Of a stretch of DNA of 64,000 nt, positions 1 to 7,812 are shown one piece after another. A model generated the notes under the pieces. It was not told the origin of the DNA and searched no databases. It saw only the letters and a program-made list of their open reading frames with translations. A program made the translations under genes and the position numbers. The DNA comes from Bradyrhizobium sp. WBOS07. Its GTDB lineage: Bacteria; Pseudomonadota; Alphaproteobacteria; Rhizobiales; Xanthobacteraceae. The DNA lies in assembly GCF_024585165.1 (NCBI RefSeq), contig NZ_CP029008.1, positions 3,534,001-3,598,000 on the forward strand, written 5' to 3'. Position 1 is the first letter of the stretch, and every line of letters starts with the position of its first letter.

Positions 1-105
1 GGGCATTTTCAAGCCGACTGCACCGCCGCGAGACCGGTGACTTTGCCGCGCCGATGCGCACACAATGGGACGAAACATCCGGCAATACAGGAGAGCACGA
101 CAGCA

Positions 106-570
106 ATGCAAAGCCAGCCAGACGCCGAATTCGGCCTCCCCGACGCTAGACGCATCCTCGGCGAGGTTTTTGCGCCCTGGGTCCAGGACCTCAACCTCGC
201 GGTCGAGCGCCTCGAACACGCGCAGCCGGCGGACGCGCCGGACTGGCAGCCGGGCGCGCTGCTGCGCATGCCGTTCTCGGAGCGGTTGTGCCGCCATGGC
301 GGCGTGGTCTGCGGCCAGGCCCTGATGGCGCTCGCCGACACCGCGATGGTGATCGCGATCCTTGCGGCCAATCGTGGCTATCGTCCGATGACGACGGTCG
401 ACCAGACCACGCATTTCATGCGCGCGGTGTCCTCGTCGGACGTGCTGGCGGACGCGCGCGTGGTGCGGCTCGGGCGCACCATGAGCTTCGGCCGCGTCAC
501 GCTGCTGTCGGCGACCGACAACAAGCCGGCCGCGATGATATCCAGCGCGTTCGCGATGTTGCCGGGCTGA
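106..570 (+). CDS. PaaI-type hotdog thioesterase
   Basis: A 154-residue protein of the hotdog-fold thioesterase type (PaaI/4HBT family), expected to hydrolyse acyl-CoA thioesters in the cytoplasm. The HGGVVCGQALMALAD stretch near residue 64 matches the family helix that carries the catalytic region, and TVDQTTHFMRA follows as the usual beta-strand. An upstream ATG at 37 is in frame, but the ATG at 106 has a GGAG about 12 bases before it and removes a non-conserved leader, so it is preferred. It stands alone. The substrate cannot be told from sequence. Confidence 0.8.
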   Translation: MQSQPDAEFGLPDARRILGEVFAPWVQDLNLAVERLEHAQPADAPDWQPGALLRMPFSERLCRHGGVVCGQALMALADTAMVIAILAANRGYRPMTTVDQTTHFMRAVSSSDVLADARVVRLGRTMSFGRVTLLSATDNKPAAMISSAFAMLPG

Positions 571-571
571 T

Positions 572-613
572 CAAAAAGCGAGAGCCGCGCGCGCAAAGCG
601 TACCGCGGCTCTC
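572..613 (-). terminator. Rho-independent terminator of the HdeA-like gene
   Basis: Positions 580-589 (GAGAGCCGCG) pair perfectly with 604-613, around a 14-base loop. Read on the minus strand the stem is followed by CGCTTTTTGA, a run of five T. It lies about 60 bases past the stop of the minus-strand gene ending at 675, which it probably terminates. On the plus strand no T-run follows, so it is unlikely to serve the thioesterase gene. Confidence 0.7.
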
Positions 614-674
614 CATCACGATCGCATCGAGACCCCAGCCGCGACTGCGGCGGCGCTTCGGTCCGCTCTTCCAG

Positions 675-968
675 CTACTTGCCGAGCACCTCGTCAGCCG
701 CCGTGACGATGCTGGCGGTCGGATTCTTTCCGCAATAGGCACCAAACTTCTTGGCGTTCGCAATGAACACGTCGGTGTCGATGATCGCGTTGTCCTCGTC
801 GCCCTTGTACCAGCCATCCATCCAGGTCAGCACGACCTGGATGTTGTCTTCGCCGCTCTCGAGGAACTGCTTGCAGCTCATGGTCGAAAGGTCCCATTTG
901 ACGGCGTGGGCGGGCATCGACGACAGCGAGAGCGCAGCGGCGAACAGAAGCGAAAGCGTGGTCTTCAT
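675..968 (-). CDS. HdeA/HdeB-family periplasmic acid-stress protein
   Basis: A 97-residue protein with a clear Sec signal peptide (MKTTLSLLFAAALSLSSMPAHA) and two cysteines in the mature part, one in the MSCKQFLE segment and one in FGAYCGKN. This matches the HdeA/HdeB fold, where the two cysteines form one disulfide and the protein acts as an acid-activated periplasmic chaperone. The ATG at 968 is chosen because a GGAGA lies just upstream and the signal peptide begins there; the longer in-frame version adds an arginine-rich leader. Function is by family resemblance only. Confidence 0.75.
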   Translation of the reverse strand: MKTTLSLLFAAALSLSSMPAHAVKWDLSTMSCKQFLESGEDNIQVVLTWMDGWYKGDEDNAIIDTDVFIANAKKFGAYCGKNPTASIVTAADEVLGK

Positions 969-1150
969 CGGAATCTCCATCGGCGCCGTGACGCCATAAA
1001 AGAAAAGCTTGCAGGGAAATCGGCGGAGATGCTCTCCGCTCGAACGTCGTAAACGAAGTCTGAAGCGCCATGCGGGCAGCGCCGATATTGAGTTTAGTTC
1101 AACGTAATTTCTATGCATTACTCCACAATCATCGTGATGGACCGACGCCG

Positions 1151-1393
1151 ATGATCGAGAAGCGTACAGCGCAACGTCACCGCGTTTTCAAAGGTGGAAC
1201 GATCACCTTCGAAAACAACGGCATCGCCTGCACGGTGCGAAACATGTCGGCGGGCGGCGCGGCGATCGACCTCGACGCTCCCGTCACGTTACCGCAATCG
1301 TTCACGCTCTCGATCGCGCGCGACGAGTTCGTGCGGAATTGTCGCACAGTTTGGCGCCGTGACAAGCGCGTCGGCCTCGCCTTTGTGCCTTAG
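1151..1393 (+). CDS. PilZ-domain protein, single domain
   Basis: An 80-residue protein that is a complete PilZ domain. The RHRVFKGG segment near the N-terminus resembles the RxxxR loop, and NMSAGGAAID fits the (D/N)xSxxG motif that binds cyclic di-GMP. Stand-alone PilZ proteins of this size are frequent in Bradyrhizobium and may act as c-di-GMP adaptors in motility or envelope control. The ATG at 1151 starts immediately before the conserved arginines. The first arginine motif is imperfect, so ligand binding is not assured. Confidence 0.8.
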   Translation: MIEKRTAQRHRVFKGGTITFENNGIACTVRNMSAGGAAIDLDAPVTLPQSFTLSIARDEFVRNCRTVWRRDKRVGLAFVP

Positions 1394-1777
1394 CGCCCGC
1401 GATGTGAACGAGCGTTCGCATCGCATCCACAATGCAATGATGATTACGCGGCACGGCGACGGCAACGCCAGCGCAGGCTTGCGGTCACCCGCGCGGCAGG
1501 CGCGGCCGCCTCGTCGTCGATCCCGCAAGTGAGGCGGCGCGGCCGCCGGCCCTGCGCCTGCCCCGAGGCAGCGGTCAGCGCCGGCACGGCTGGCCGCGAT
1601 GACCAAAACCCTCATCGGCGCAATCCCCTTCGTCTGGGGTACAAACTCGCCCGCCATCGCGGAATAGCAAATGCCGCGGGTTCAAGGGCTTGTGGAGGCC
1701 TCAGCAAATCTTGATCGGCAAGGACTTCGCCCGACCGCATTCGTGCCTATCTGTCCGCCCGCAGGGGACTTTCACGG
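1394..1777. other. Intergenic stretch without a supported gene
   Basis: This 384-base gap contains only short, arginine-rich open frames on both strands with no family signature, no good ribosome binding site and no signal peptide. No tRNA cloverleaf or convincing terminator was found. It may hold the promoter of the lipoprotein gene that follows. Confidence 0.5.
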
Positions 1778-2182
1778 ATGTTACGGATCATTGCTCATGC
1801 GGCGCTGCTCGCCGGCGCGCTCGCGCTTGGTGCCTGCGGCTTTGCCGACAGCCGCGCGCCGGTGCCCGAGTTCATGCGCATCAAGGAGGCCGAGCAACCC
1901 CCGCCCGAAGCGCCTCCCGACGTCAAGCGTGTGGTGCGCGAGCAGATCGATGTGGTTTTCCTCGCCACCTCCTATCCGCGCGAGGTGCACGTCGCCCCGC
2001 CCCGTCGTGAGCTGCGCGGACCGGGCTGGACGGCTTGCGTGCGCGCCCAGCTCACCTCCGCGACCGGCACGTCGCTGGGCGCCCAGACCTACATCGTGAC
2101 GATCAACGGCGGGAAGGTCGTGGACCGCCGGCGGGCGGAAGCCGACGACATCTGCGGCACCGAGACCTACGAGCCGGTCTAG
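1778..2182 (+). CDS. Putative lipoprotein, unknown function
   Basis: A 134-residue protein with a lipoprotein signal: a hydrophobic stretch ending in the lipobox LGAC, so Cys20 would be lipidated and the protein anchored in the envelope. The mature part is rich in proline at first and then carries a segment with GPGWTACVRAQL and a late DDICGTETY. The two mature cysteines could form a disulfide. No enzymatic domain is recognised. The ATG at 1778 begins directly at the signal peptide. Confidence 0.7.
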   Translation: MLRIIAHAALLAGALALGACGFADSRAPVPEFMRIKEAEQPPPEAPPDVKRVVREQIDVVFLATSYPREVHVAPPRRELRGPGWTACVRAQLTSATGTSLGAQTYIVTINGGKVVDRRRAEADDICGTETYEPV

Positions 2183-2206
2183 GAACCGTCACCGACCGAC
2201 GGTTCC
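2182..2206 (+). terminator. Stem-loop at the stop codon of the lipoprotein gene
   Basis: GGAACCGTC at 2182-2190 pairs perfectly with GACGGTTCC at 2198-2206 around a seven-base loop. The stem begins at the last base of the TAG stop. No T-run follows on the plus strand, so termination is only suggested; an mRNA 3'-end stabiliser is equally possible. Confidence 0.4.
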
Positions 2207-2287
2207 GGGAAAAACGAGCATTGCGGCGGGGAACGATCGCCGCCTCCCCTTCTTGTTACCGCCGAGGGCAGTTTCGAGGAGGACACG

Positions 2288-2611
2288 ATGAAGACATTTA
2301 CGATTGCGCTGTTGGCGGGCGTGGGCGCCCTGGCAGCCGTCTCGGGGGCGAGGGCTTCCGATATCTATACGACCAGCGAGTACACCGATCCCAATCTGGT
2401 CCAGCAGGTGCGGCTCGTCTGCGACGACGCCGGCCGTTGCTATCGCACGCGCAGCGGCTCGCGCGTGATCGTGCGCGATTCCTATAACTACATGCCGCGT
2501 GATCGCTACTATGAGCGTCGGACGTATCATCGTCACTACGATGACGGCCCGAGCGTCGGCATTCGCGCGCCTGGCGTCAGCGTCGGCGTGGGCGTGGGCG
2601 ACCGCTGGTAA
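2288..2611 (+). CDS. Small secreted protein, unknown function
   Basis: A 107-residue protein with a Sec signal peptide (MKTFTIALLAGVGALAAVSGARA). The mature part has a CDDAGRC pair, a tyrosine/arginine-rich middle (YYERRTYHRHYDD) and a glycine/valine tail (VGVGVGDRW). Such short basic exported proteins are common in Bradyrhizobium and have no assigned role. A GAGGA box at 2276-2280, about seven bases before the ATG at 2288, supports the start. It faces the AhpD-like gene, with a shared stem-loop between them. Confidence 0.65.
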   Translation: MKTFTIALLAGVGALAAVSGARASDIYTTSEYTDPNLVQQVRLVCDDAGRCYRTRSGSRVIVRDSYNYMPRDRYYERRTYHRHYDDGPSVGIRAPGVSVGVGVGDRW

Positions 2612-2630
2612 TCCGTGAAGACGTCAGGGC

Positions 2631-2662
2631 CGGGACCGGACGAGACAATTCGCCCGGTCCCG
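2631..2662. terminator. Stem-loop between convergent genes
   Basis: CGGGACCGG at 2631-2639 is a perfect complement of CCGGTCCCG at 2654-2662. The hairpin sits between the converging ends of the genes at 2288-2611 and 2691-3047, a position typical of a bidirectional terminator. There is no T-run on either side, so efficiency is uncertain. Confidence 0.5.
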
Positions 2663-2690
2663 CTCGCATGCCCCTACGAGGTGACCGCGC

Positions 2691-3047
2691 TCATGCGGCG
2701 GTCGATTGTTGCTGGAACTGCTCATACGCCGCGATCGCATCCGCGGCGTACATCAGCGACGGCCCGCCGCCCATATAGACGGCCATGCCGAGCGTCTCCT
2801 CGATCTCTTCGCGGCTCGCGCCGAGCTTGACGAGCGCCTCGGCGTGAAAGCCGATGCAGCCGTCGCAATGCGCGGCGACGCCGAGCGCCAGCGCCATCAG
2901 CTCCTTGGTCTTCTTGTCCAGCGCGCCGTCACGCGTGGCAGCCTGGGCGAGTGCGGAGAATCCCTTCATCGTATCGGGAATGTCGCTGCGCAGCTTCTTC
3001 AGGTTGGCGGAGATGTTCCTGGTGATGTCGACGTAGTTCTTGTCCAT
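2691..3047 (-). CDS. Carboxymuconolactone decarboxylase / AhpD-like protein
   Basis: A 118-residue protein of the carboxymuconolactone decarboxylase family in its AhpD-like thiol form. The signature AHCDGCIGFH carries the CxxC pair and the downstream histidine used for disulfide chemistry, which points to a peroxidase-linked or redox role rather than decarboxylation. It begins 10 bases after the stop of the RND pump gene on the same strand, so it is probably the last gene of the ArsR-adaptor-pump operon. Its redox partner is not known. Confidence 0.8.
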   Translation of the reverse strand: MDKNYVDITRNISANLKKLRSDIPDTMKGFSALAQAATRDGALDKKTKELMALALGVAAHCDGCIGFHAEALVKLGASREEIEETLGMAVYMGGGPSLMYAADAIAAYEQFQQQSTAA

Positions 3048-3057
3048 CGGACCCTCG

Positions 3058-6000
3058 TTAGCTGGATTTGGCGGTGGTCGGAGCCGCCTCGCGCGGCGCG
3101 CGCAAGGCGATGTAGATGGCGGGAATCACCAGCACGGTGAGCAGGGTTGACGAGGCCAGCCCGAACAGCAGCGAGATCGCCAATCCCTGAAAGATCGGAT
3201 CGAGCAGGATGGTCGCAGCTCCGATCATGGCCGCAAGCGCGGTGAGCAGGATCGGCTTGAAGCGGACCGCGCCGGCCTCCAGCACGACCTCGCGCAGCGA
3301 CTTGCCGTCCCCGCCGCTGTGCCTGATGAAGTCGACCAGCAGGATCGAGTTGCGCACGATGATGCCGGCGAGTGCGATGAAGCCGATCATCGAGGTCGCG
3401 GTGAACGGCGCTCCCAGCAGCCAGTGCCCGATCAGGATGCCGATCAGCGTCAGCGGAATCGGCGTCAGGATGACGAGCGGCAGACGGAAGCTCCTGAACT
3501 GGGCGACGACCAGCACATAGATGCCGAGGATGGCCGCACCGAAGGCGGCGCCCATGTCGCGGAAGGTCACCCAGGTGATCTCCCATTCGCCGTCCCACAG
3601 CAGCGTGGGGCGCGACTCGTCCGATGGCTGGCCGTGCAGGCTGATGGCGGGCTTCGGCAGCTTCCCCCAATCATGCGCATCGACCCGATCGGCAACCGCG
3701 AGCATGCCGTAGAGCGGCGCCTCGAAGCGCCCGGCGAGCTCGGCCATCACCATGTCGGCGAAGCGGCCGTCCCGGCGGAAGATGGTCGGCGAGCCCTCTT
3801 CCATGGTCGCCTTCACGACCTGACCGAGCTCGACCACGGTCTTGCTGCCGGGCAATGTATTGGCTGGCACCGGCGTGGAGGCCAGCGCCTCGTCCCAAAC
3901 CAGATCGCGCTTTCCGAGATGCACCGCGATCTCGATCGGGTTGCGGTCCTCGCCGCGGTGCGAATAGCCGATCGAGGTGCCGCCGAACAGCGTCTGGATC
4001 GTGTCGTAGACGTCGCGCTGCTCGACGCCGAAGAATTCGAGCCGGTCCTGGTCGATCGAGAGCCGCAGCCGCGGCCGCTTCTCGCCGATGGAATCGTCGA
4101 TGTCGACGATGAAGGGCACCTCGGCGAAGATCTTCTTGAGCTCGGCCGTCACCGCCCGGCGCGTGGTCGCATCCGGACCGTAGACCTCCGCGAGCAGCGT
4201 CGACAGCACCGGCGGCCCGGGCGGCACCTCGACCACCTTGATGCTGGTGCCCGCGGGCGGATCGAGCGCCTTCAGCTTCTCGCGCAGATCGAGCGCGATC
4301 TCATGGCTCGCGCGCTTGCGCTCGCCGCGCGCAGCCAGGTTGACCTGCAACTCACCGAGCTCGGGCCTCTCGCGCAGGTAATAGTGCCGCACCAGGCCGT
4401 TGAAATTGAAGGGCGCCGGCGTGCCGGCATAGGATTGCAGCGAGGTGACCTCCGGCAATTGCCGCGCGATCTCGGCCGCGCCAAACAGTGTGCGCTCGGT
4501 CGCCTCCAGGCTCGCGCCTTCCGGCAGGTCGACGACCACGGCGATCTCGGACTTGTTGTCGAACGGCAGCAGCTTGACCGTCACCGACTTGGTCGCAAAC
4601 AGCGTCATCGACAGCAGCGTCGCGATGCCGACGCCGAGCAGGAACAACCAGGCTGACCGCTTGCTGCGCACGATCGGCGTGGCGAAGCGCCGGTAGAGCC
4701 GGCCGAGCCGGCCTTCGTCGTGCTCCGCATGCGCCGAGGCAACCTCGCCCTTCGGGGCGAGCTTGAGCATCAGCCAGGGCGCGACCACCATCGCGACGAA
4801 GAACGAGAACAGCATGGCGGCCGACGCGTTGGCCGGGATCGGCGCCATATAGGGGCCCATCAGGCCCGACACGAACAGCATCGGCAACAGCGCGGCGACC
4901 ACGGTCAGCGTCGCGACGATGGTGGGGTTGCCGACCTCCGCCACCGCCTCGATGGTGGCCTGCAGGCGCGGGCGGCCGTCGCGCATGGCCCAGTGCCGCG
5001 CGATGTTCTCGACCACGACGATGGCGTCGTCGACGAGAATGCCGATGGAGAAGATCAGCGCGAACAGGCTGACGCGGTTGATGGTATAGCCCATGAGGTT
5101 GGCGGCGAACATCGTGAGCAGGATCGTGGTCGGAATCACGACGAAGGTCACCAGCGCCTCGCGCCAGCCGATCGCAATCGCGATCAGGACGACGATCGAG
5201 ACGGTCGCAAGGCCGAGGTGGAACAGCAGCTCGTTGGCCTTCTCGTTGGCGGTCTCGCCGTAGTCGCGCGTCACCGTCACCTGGACATCTTCGGGGATCA
5301 GGCGCGACTTCAACCCTTCGAGGCGCTCCGCGATATTCTCCGACACCACGACCGCATTGGCGCCGGCCCGCTTGGCCAGCGCCAGGCTGACGGCGGGCGT
5401 CCGCGTCCACTGGCCGGCGGCCCCGCGCGAATCCGTCCAGACGCGATGCTCGATGGTGCTCGGACCGACGACGACGGAGGCGACGTCCTTGACGTAGACC
5501 GGCCGGCCGTCGCGGCTCGTGATCAGCAAGAGTCCGATGTCGGGGATGCCTGACAGCGTCTGCCCCGCCGCGACGCCCCGCACGATGCCGGCATCGCGAA
5601 CCTGCCCCGCCAGGAACGAGCGGTTGGCGTCCTTGACCTTGGCCACAAGCTGCTGAAGCGTGACGCCGAACAACGACAGCTTCTCCGGATCGGGCTCGAC
5701 CCGGATCTGTTGCGCGGCGCCGCCGGATATGTAGGTCAGCCCGATGTCGTCGACCTTCATCAGCTCCGCGCGCAGCTTGTCGGCGAGCTCGTAGAGGTCC
5801 TTGTCGGTCCAACGGCCGGCGACCTCGGGCTTCGGCGACAGCGTCAACACCGTCACCGCGACGTCATTGATGCCTCGCCCGACGATCAGCGGTTCGGGGA
5901 TGCCGACGGGAATGCGGTCGAGGTTGGCGCGGATCTTCTCGTGCACCCGCAGGATGGCATCCTCGAACTTGGTGCCGACCAGGAAGCGCGCGGTGACCAT

Positions 6001-6282
6001 CACGCGGTCGTCCTCGGTCTGGCTGTAGACGTGCTCGACGCCGTCGATGCCCTTGACGATCGATTCCAGCGGCTTGCTCACCAGCTCCACCGCGTCCGGC
6101 GCGCGCAGGCCGTCGGCATTGACGCGGATATCCACCATGGGAACGCTGATCTGCGGCTCCTCCTCGCGCGGGATCGCCACGACGGCGATCAGCCCGACGA
6201 CCAGCGCTCCGATCAGGAACAGCGGGGTGAGTGGCGATGCGATGGTCGACCTGGTCAACCGTCCTGACAGCCCGAGATTCAC
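3058..6282 (-). CDS. RND-family inner-membrane efflux pump
   Basis: A 1074-residue transporter of the resistance-nodulation-division superfamily, expected to work as a proton-driven trimer spanning the inner membrane and periplasm. The first transmembrane segment follows the start (ASPLTPLFLIGALVVGLIAVV); GILVDDAIVVVENIARH gives the paired aspartates of TM4 that relay protons. The GTG at 6282 is chosen because it overlaps the adaptor's TGA (GTGA), a sign of translational coupling. The long upstream extension of the frame is a shadow over the adaptor gene. The two aspartates favour the hydrophobe/multidrug type over the metal type, but the substrate is unknown; its regulator suggests a sulfur-related signal. 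Confidence 0.9.
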   Translation of the reverse strand: MNLGLSGRLTRSTIASPLTPLFLIGALVVGLIAVVAIPREEEPQISVPMVDIRVNADGLRAPDAVELVSKPLESIVKGIDGVEHVYSQTEDDRVMVTARFLVGTKFEDAILRVHEKIRANLDRIPVGIPEPLIVGRGINDVAVTVLTLSPKPEVAGRWTDKDLYELADKLRAELMKVDDIGLTYISGGAAQQIRVEPDPEKLSLFGVTLQQLVAKVKDANRSFLAGQVRDAGIVRGVAAGQTLSGIPDIGLLLITSRDGRPVYVKDVASVVVGPSTIEHRVWTDSRGAAGQWTRTPAVSLALAKRAGANAVVVSENIAERLEGLKSRLIPEDVQVTVTRDYGETANEKANELLFHLGLATVSIVVLIAIAIGWREALVTFVVIPTTILLTMFAANLMGYTINRVSLFALIFSIGILVDDAIVVVENIARHWAMRDGRPRLQATIEAVAEVGNPTIVATLTVVAALLPMLFVSGLMGPYMAPIPANASAAMLFSFFVAMVVAPWLMLKLAPKGEVASAHAEHDEGRLGRLYRRFATPIVRSKRSAWLFLLGVGIATLLSMTLFATKSVTVKLLPFDNKSEIAVVVDLPEGASLEATERTLFGAAEIARQLPEVTSLQSYAGTPAPFNFNGLVRHYYLRERPELGELQVNLAARGERKRASHEIALDLREKLKALDPPAGTSIKVVEVPPGPPVLSTLLAEVYGPDATTRRAVTAELKKIFAEVPFIVDIDDSIGEKRPRLRLSIDQDRLEFFGVEQRDVYDTIQTLFGGTSIGYSHRGEDRNPIEIAVHLGKRDLVWDEALASTPVPANTLPGSKTVVELGQVVKATMEEGSPTIFRRDGRFADMVMAELAGRFEAPLYGMLAVADRVDAHDWGKLPKPAISLHGQPSDESRPTLLWDGEWEITWVTFRDMGAAFGAAILGIYVLVVAQFRSFRLPLVILTPIPLTLIGILIGHWLLGAPFTATSMIGFIALAGIIVRNSILLVDFIRHSGGDGKSLREVVLEAGAVRFKPILLTALAAMIGAATILLDPIFQGLAISLLFGLASSTLLTVLVIPAIYIALRAPREAAPTTAKSS

Positions 6283-7283
6283 GGCCGCACCAATTGGTCG
6301 CCGGCCTGGATACCCGACAGGATTTCGAGGCCGTCGGGAAGCGACGGCGTCGGCAGGTGCCGGCCCCGCTGCACCGGCACGTCGATCGCCTCGTCGCCCT
6401 TCCGGATCCGGACATAGTCGATACCGAACCGCGTCGTTACATAGCCCGCGGGAATGACGAAGGCTGTTCGCGTTCCGGCGGCGACCCAGACCCGCAAGCG
6501 GTCGCCGACGAAATATTCGCCGAGCCCCTCGACCGTCGCATCCGCAATGACGCGCCCCTCCTCGATCTGGGGATAGACGAGGTCGACCACGCCCCATTTC
6601 GAGGCCTCTCCCGCCAGCTCCGCGCCATCGACGCGAACCTTGTCGCCGGCCTTGAGGAAGCGCGCGTGGCGCTCCGGCACGCGCAGCCGCAGCTTGAAAT
6701 TCTGCTGGGCGACGGTGACGATGGGATCGCCCGCGAGCACGACGGATCCCACGGTGATCAGCCGTTTCAACACACGCCCATCCGCCGGCGCGAGCACCTG
6801 TCCCTGGTTGAGCTGCTCGTTGATGACGGCACGTTCGGCGGTCTTGGCCCGCAGCCCGTTCTCGGCGACGTTGAGCGCGGTGCGCTGCTCGTCCAGCTTG
6901 ATCCGCGGCAGGATACCGCGCTCGACCAACCCCTCGGTTCGGGTGAAATCGAGTTGTGCCTGGTTGGCCTGCGCCTGCAGCGCCTCGATCTGGGCATCGA
7001 GCGATTTCATTTGCAGCACAAGCTTCTCGTCACCGATGGCCGCGATCGCCTGGCCGGCGGTAACGCGATCCCCTTCCCTGACCTTGAGCTGAGCCACCGT
7101 GCCGCCGATGCGTCCGCGCGCGGGAACCACGCTGGTGCTTTCGACCGTGGCGAATACCGCCTTCTCGTCCGCGATCGACTGTCGCGCGACCACGAGTGTT
7201 TCGGCTGCCGTCGCCGTTGTTGCAGACAAGCCTGTCGCCGCGAAAGCAGCCAACAGGCCAAAATACTTCGCCATACATCGCAT
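6279..7283 (-). CDS. RND periplasmic adaptor (membrane fusion protein)
   Basis: A 334-residue HlyD/MFP-family adaptor that would link the RND pump to an outer-membrane channel. After a signal peptide (MAKYFGLLAAFAATGL) come the barrel-sandwich half-motif GGTVAQLKVREGDRVTAGQ, an alpha-hairpin rich in Q and A (DAQIEALQAQANQAQ) and the return half VLAPADGRVL. The ATG at 7283 has a purine-rich CGGAAAA upstream; an ATG at 7274 is an alternative. No outer-membrane factor gene lies next to it, so a shared TolC-like partner is likely. Confidence 0.88.
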   Translation of the reverse strand: MRCMAKYFGLLAAFAATGLSATTATAAETLVVARQSIADEKAVFATVESTSVVPARGRIGGTVAQLKVREGDRVTAGQAIAAIGDEKLVLQMKSLDAQIEALQAQANQAQLDFTRTEGLVERGILPRIKLDEQRTALNVAENGLRAKTAERAVINEQLNQGQVLAPADGRVLKRLITVGSVVLAGDPIVTVAQQNFKLRLRVPERHARFLKAGDKVRVDGAELAGEASKWGVVDLVYPQIEEGRVIADATVEGLGEYFVGDRLRVWVAAGTRTAFVIPAGYVTTRFGIDYVRIRKGDEAIDVPVQRGRHLPTPSLPDGLEILSGIQAGDQLVRP

Positions 7284-7360
7284 GGGATTTTTCCGTGTCA
7301 CGACCAAAGCATCACCACGCCGCGGCGCAGCTCATTTCATCTGCATGGGAGAGAAGCGTG

Positions 7361-7374
7361 TTGATCCTGGTCAA
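7361..7374. promoter_or_regulatory. FNR/FixK-type box upstream of the RND adaptor
   Basis: TTGA-TCCTGG-TCAA is a 14-base palindrome that fits the FixK2 consensus TTG(A/C)-N6-(T/G)CAA known from Bradyrhizobium. It overlaps the last codons of the ArsR gene and lies about 78 bases before the adaptor start. With activator spacing near -41 it would give a leader of roughly 40 bases. One match in a 64 kb window may be chance. Confidence 0.4.
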
Positions 7375-7718
7375 GGCGCCCTTCCCCGAACTCTCGTAGG
7401 TCTGCTCCTGGCGGACTTCGGTGCGCAGAACGCTTGGTAGAGCGTCTTCAACACCTCACGCGCTGGCTCGCTGGCGATCGAATAATAGATCGTCTGCGCG
7501 TCGCGCCTGGATGCGACCAGGCCATCCTTGCGAAGGAGCGCAAGATGCTGGGAGACCGTGGAGTCGCGCAAGCTGAGGAATTCGGCCAGCTCGCCGACCG
7601 ACCGCTCGCCGTCGATCAACTGGCAGATGATGAGCAGACGGTGACGGTTCGAGAGCGCCTTGAGCAGCACACTCGCCTGATCCGCCGCCCGCTCCATGAC
7701 TTCGGCATCTATTTTCAT
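7371..7718 (-). CDS. ArsR-family persulfide-sensing repressor (SqrR/BigR type)
   Basis: A 115-residue winged-helix ArsR-family regulator. The recognition helix is DSTVSQHLALLRKDGL, followed by the beta-wing RRDAQTIYYS. Cys32 (LLIICQLIDG) and Cys98 (YQAFCAP) are 66 residues apart, the same spacing as Cys41/Cys107 of SqrR and Cys42/Cys108 of BigR, which form a tetrasulfide on exposure to reactive sulfur and then leave DNA. The start at 7718 lies nine bases from a candidate operator; longer in-frame starts would run through it. It leads the RND operon and is divergent from the SQR operon, so it probably represses both. Confidence 0.85.
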   Translation of the reverse strand: MKIDAEVMERAADQASVLLKALSNRHRLLIICQLIDGERSVGELAEFLSLRDSTVSQHLALLRKDGLVASRRDAQTIYYSIASEPAREVLKTLYQAFCAPKSARSRPTRVRGRAP

Positions 7719-7726
7719 ACTTGCGT

Positions 7727-7746
7727 ATATACAAAAATACGAATAT
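7727..7746. promoter_or_regulatory. Candidate SqrR/BigR-type operator between arsR and sqr
   Basis: ATATAC-AAAAATAC-GAATAT fits the pattern AYATTC-N8-GAATRT in 11 of 12 half-site positions. It lies 9-28 bases upstream of the ArsR start and 67-86 bases before the SQR start, well placed to block both divergent promoters. The surrounding sequence is strikingly AT-rich for this genome. Two further sites of the same form occur in the sox region. Confidence 0.6.
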
Positions 7747-7812
7747 ATAGTCAAGCGCTGCATGACGGCCGGAACTGAACCGGCGGAGCGGCTTGGTCCA
7801 ACGGAGGTACCC

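Noticed and set aside
1670..1710. A GGTTCAAGG segment that looked like a tRNA T-arm
   Set aside because: No acceptor, D or anticodon arms could be formed around it.
1529..1714. A 61-codon open frame in the early intergenic gap
   Set aside because: There is no ribosome binding site, no signal peptide and no resemblance to a family; composition is arginine-rich.
4352..5812. A second long minus-strand frame inside the RND gene
   Set aside because: It overlaps the conserved transporter frame and is arginine/alanine-rich without motifs.
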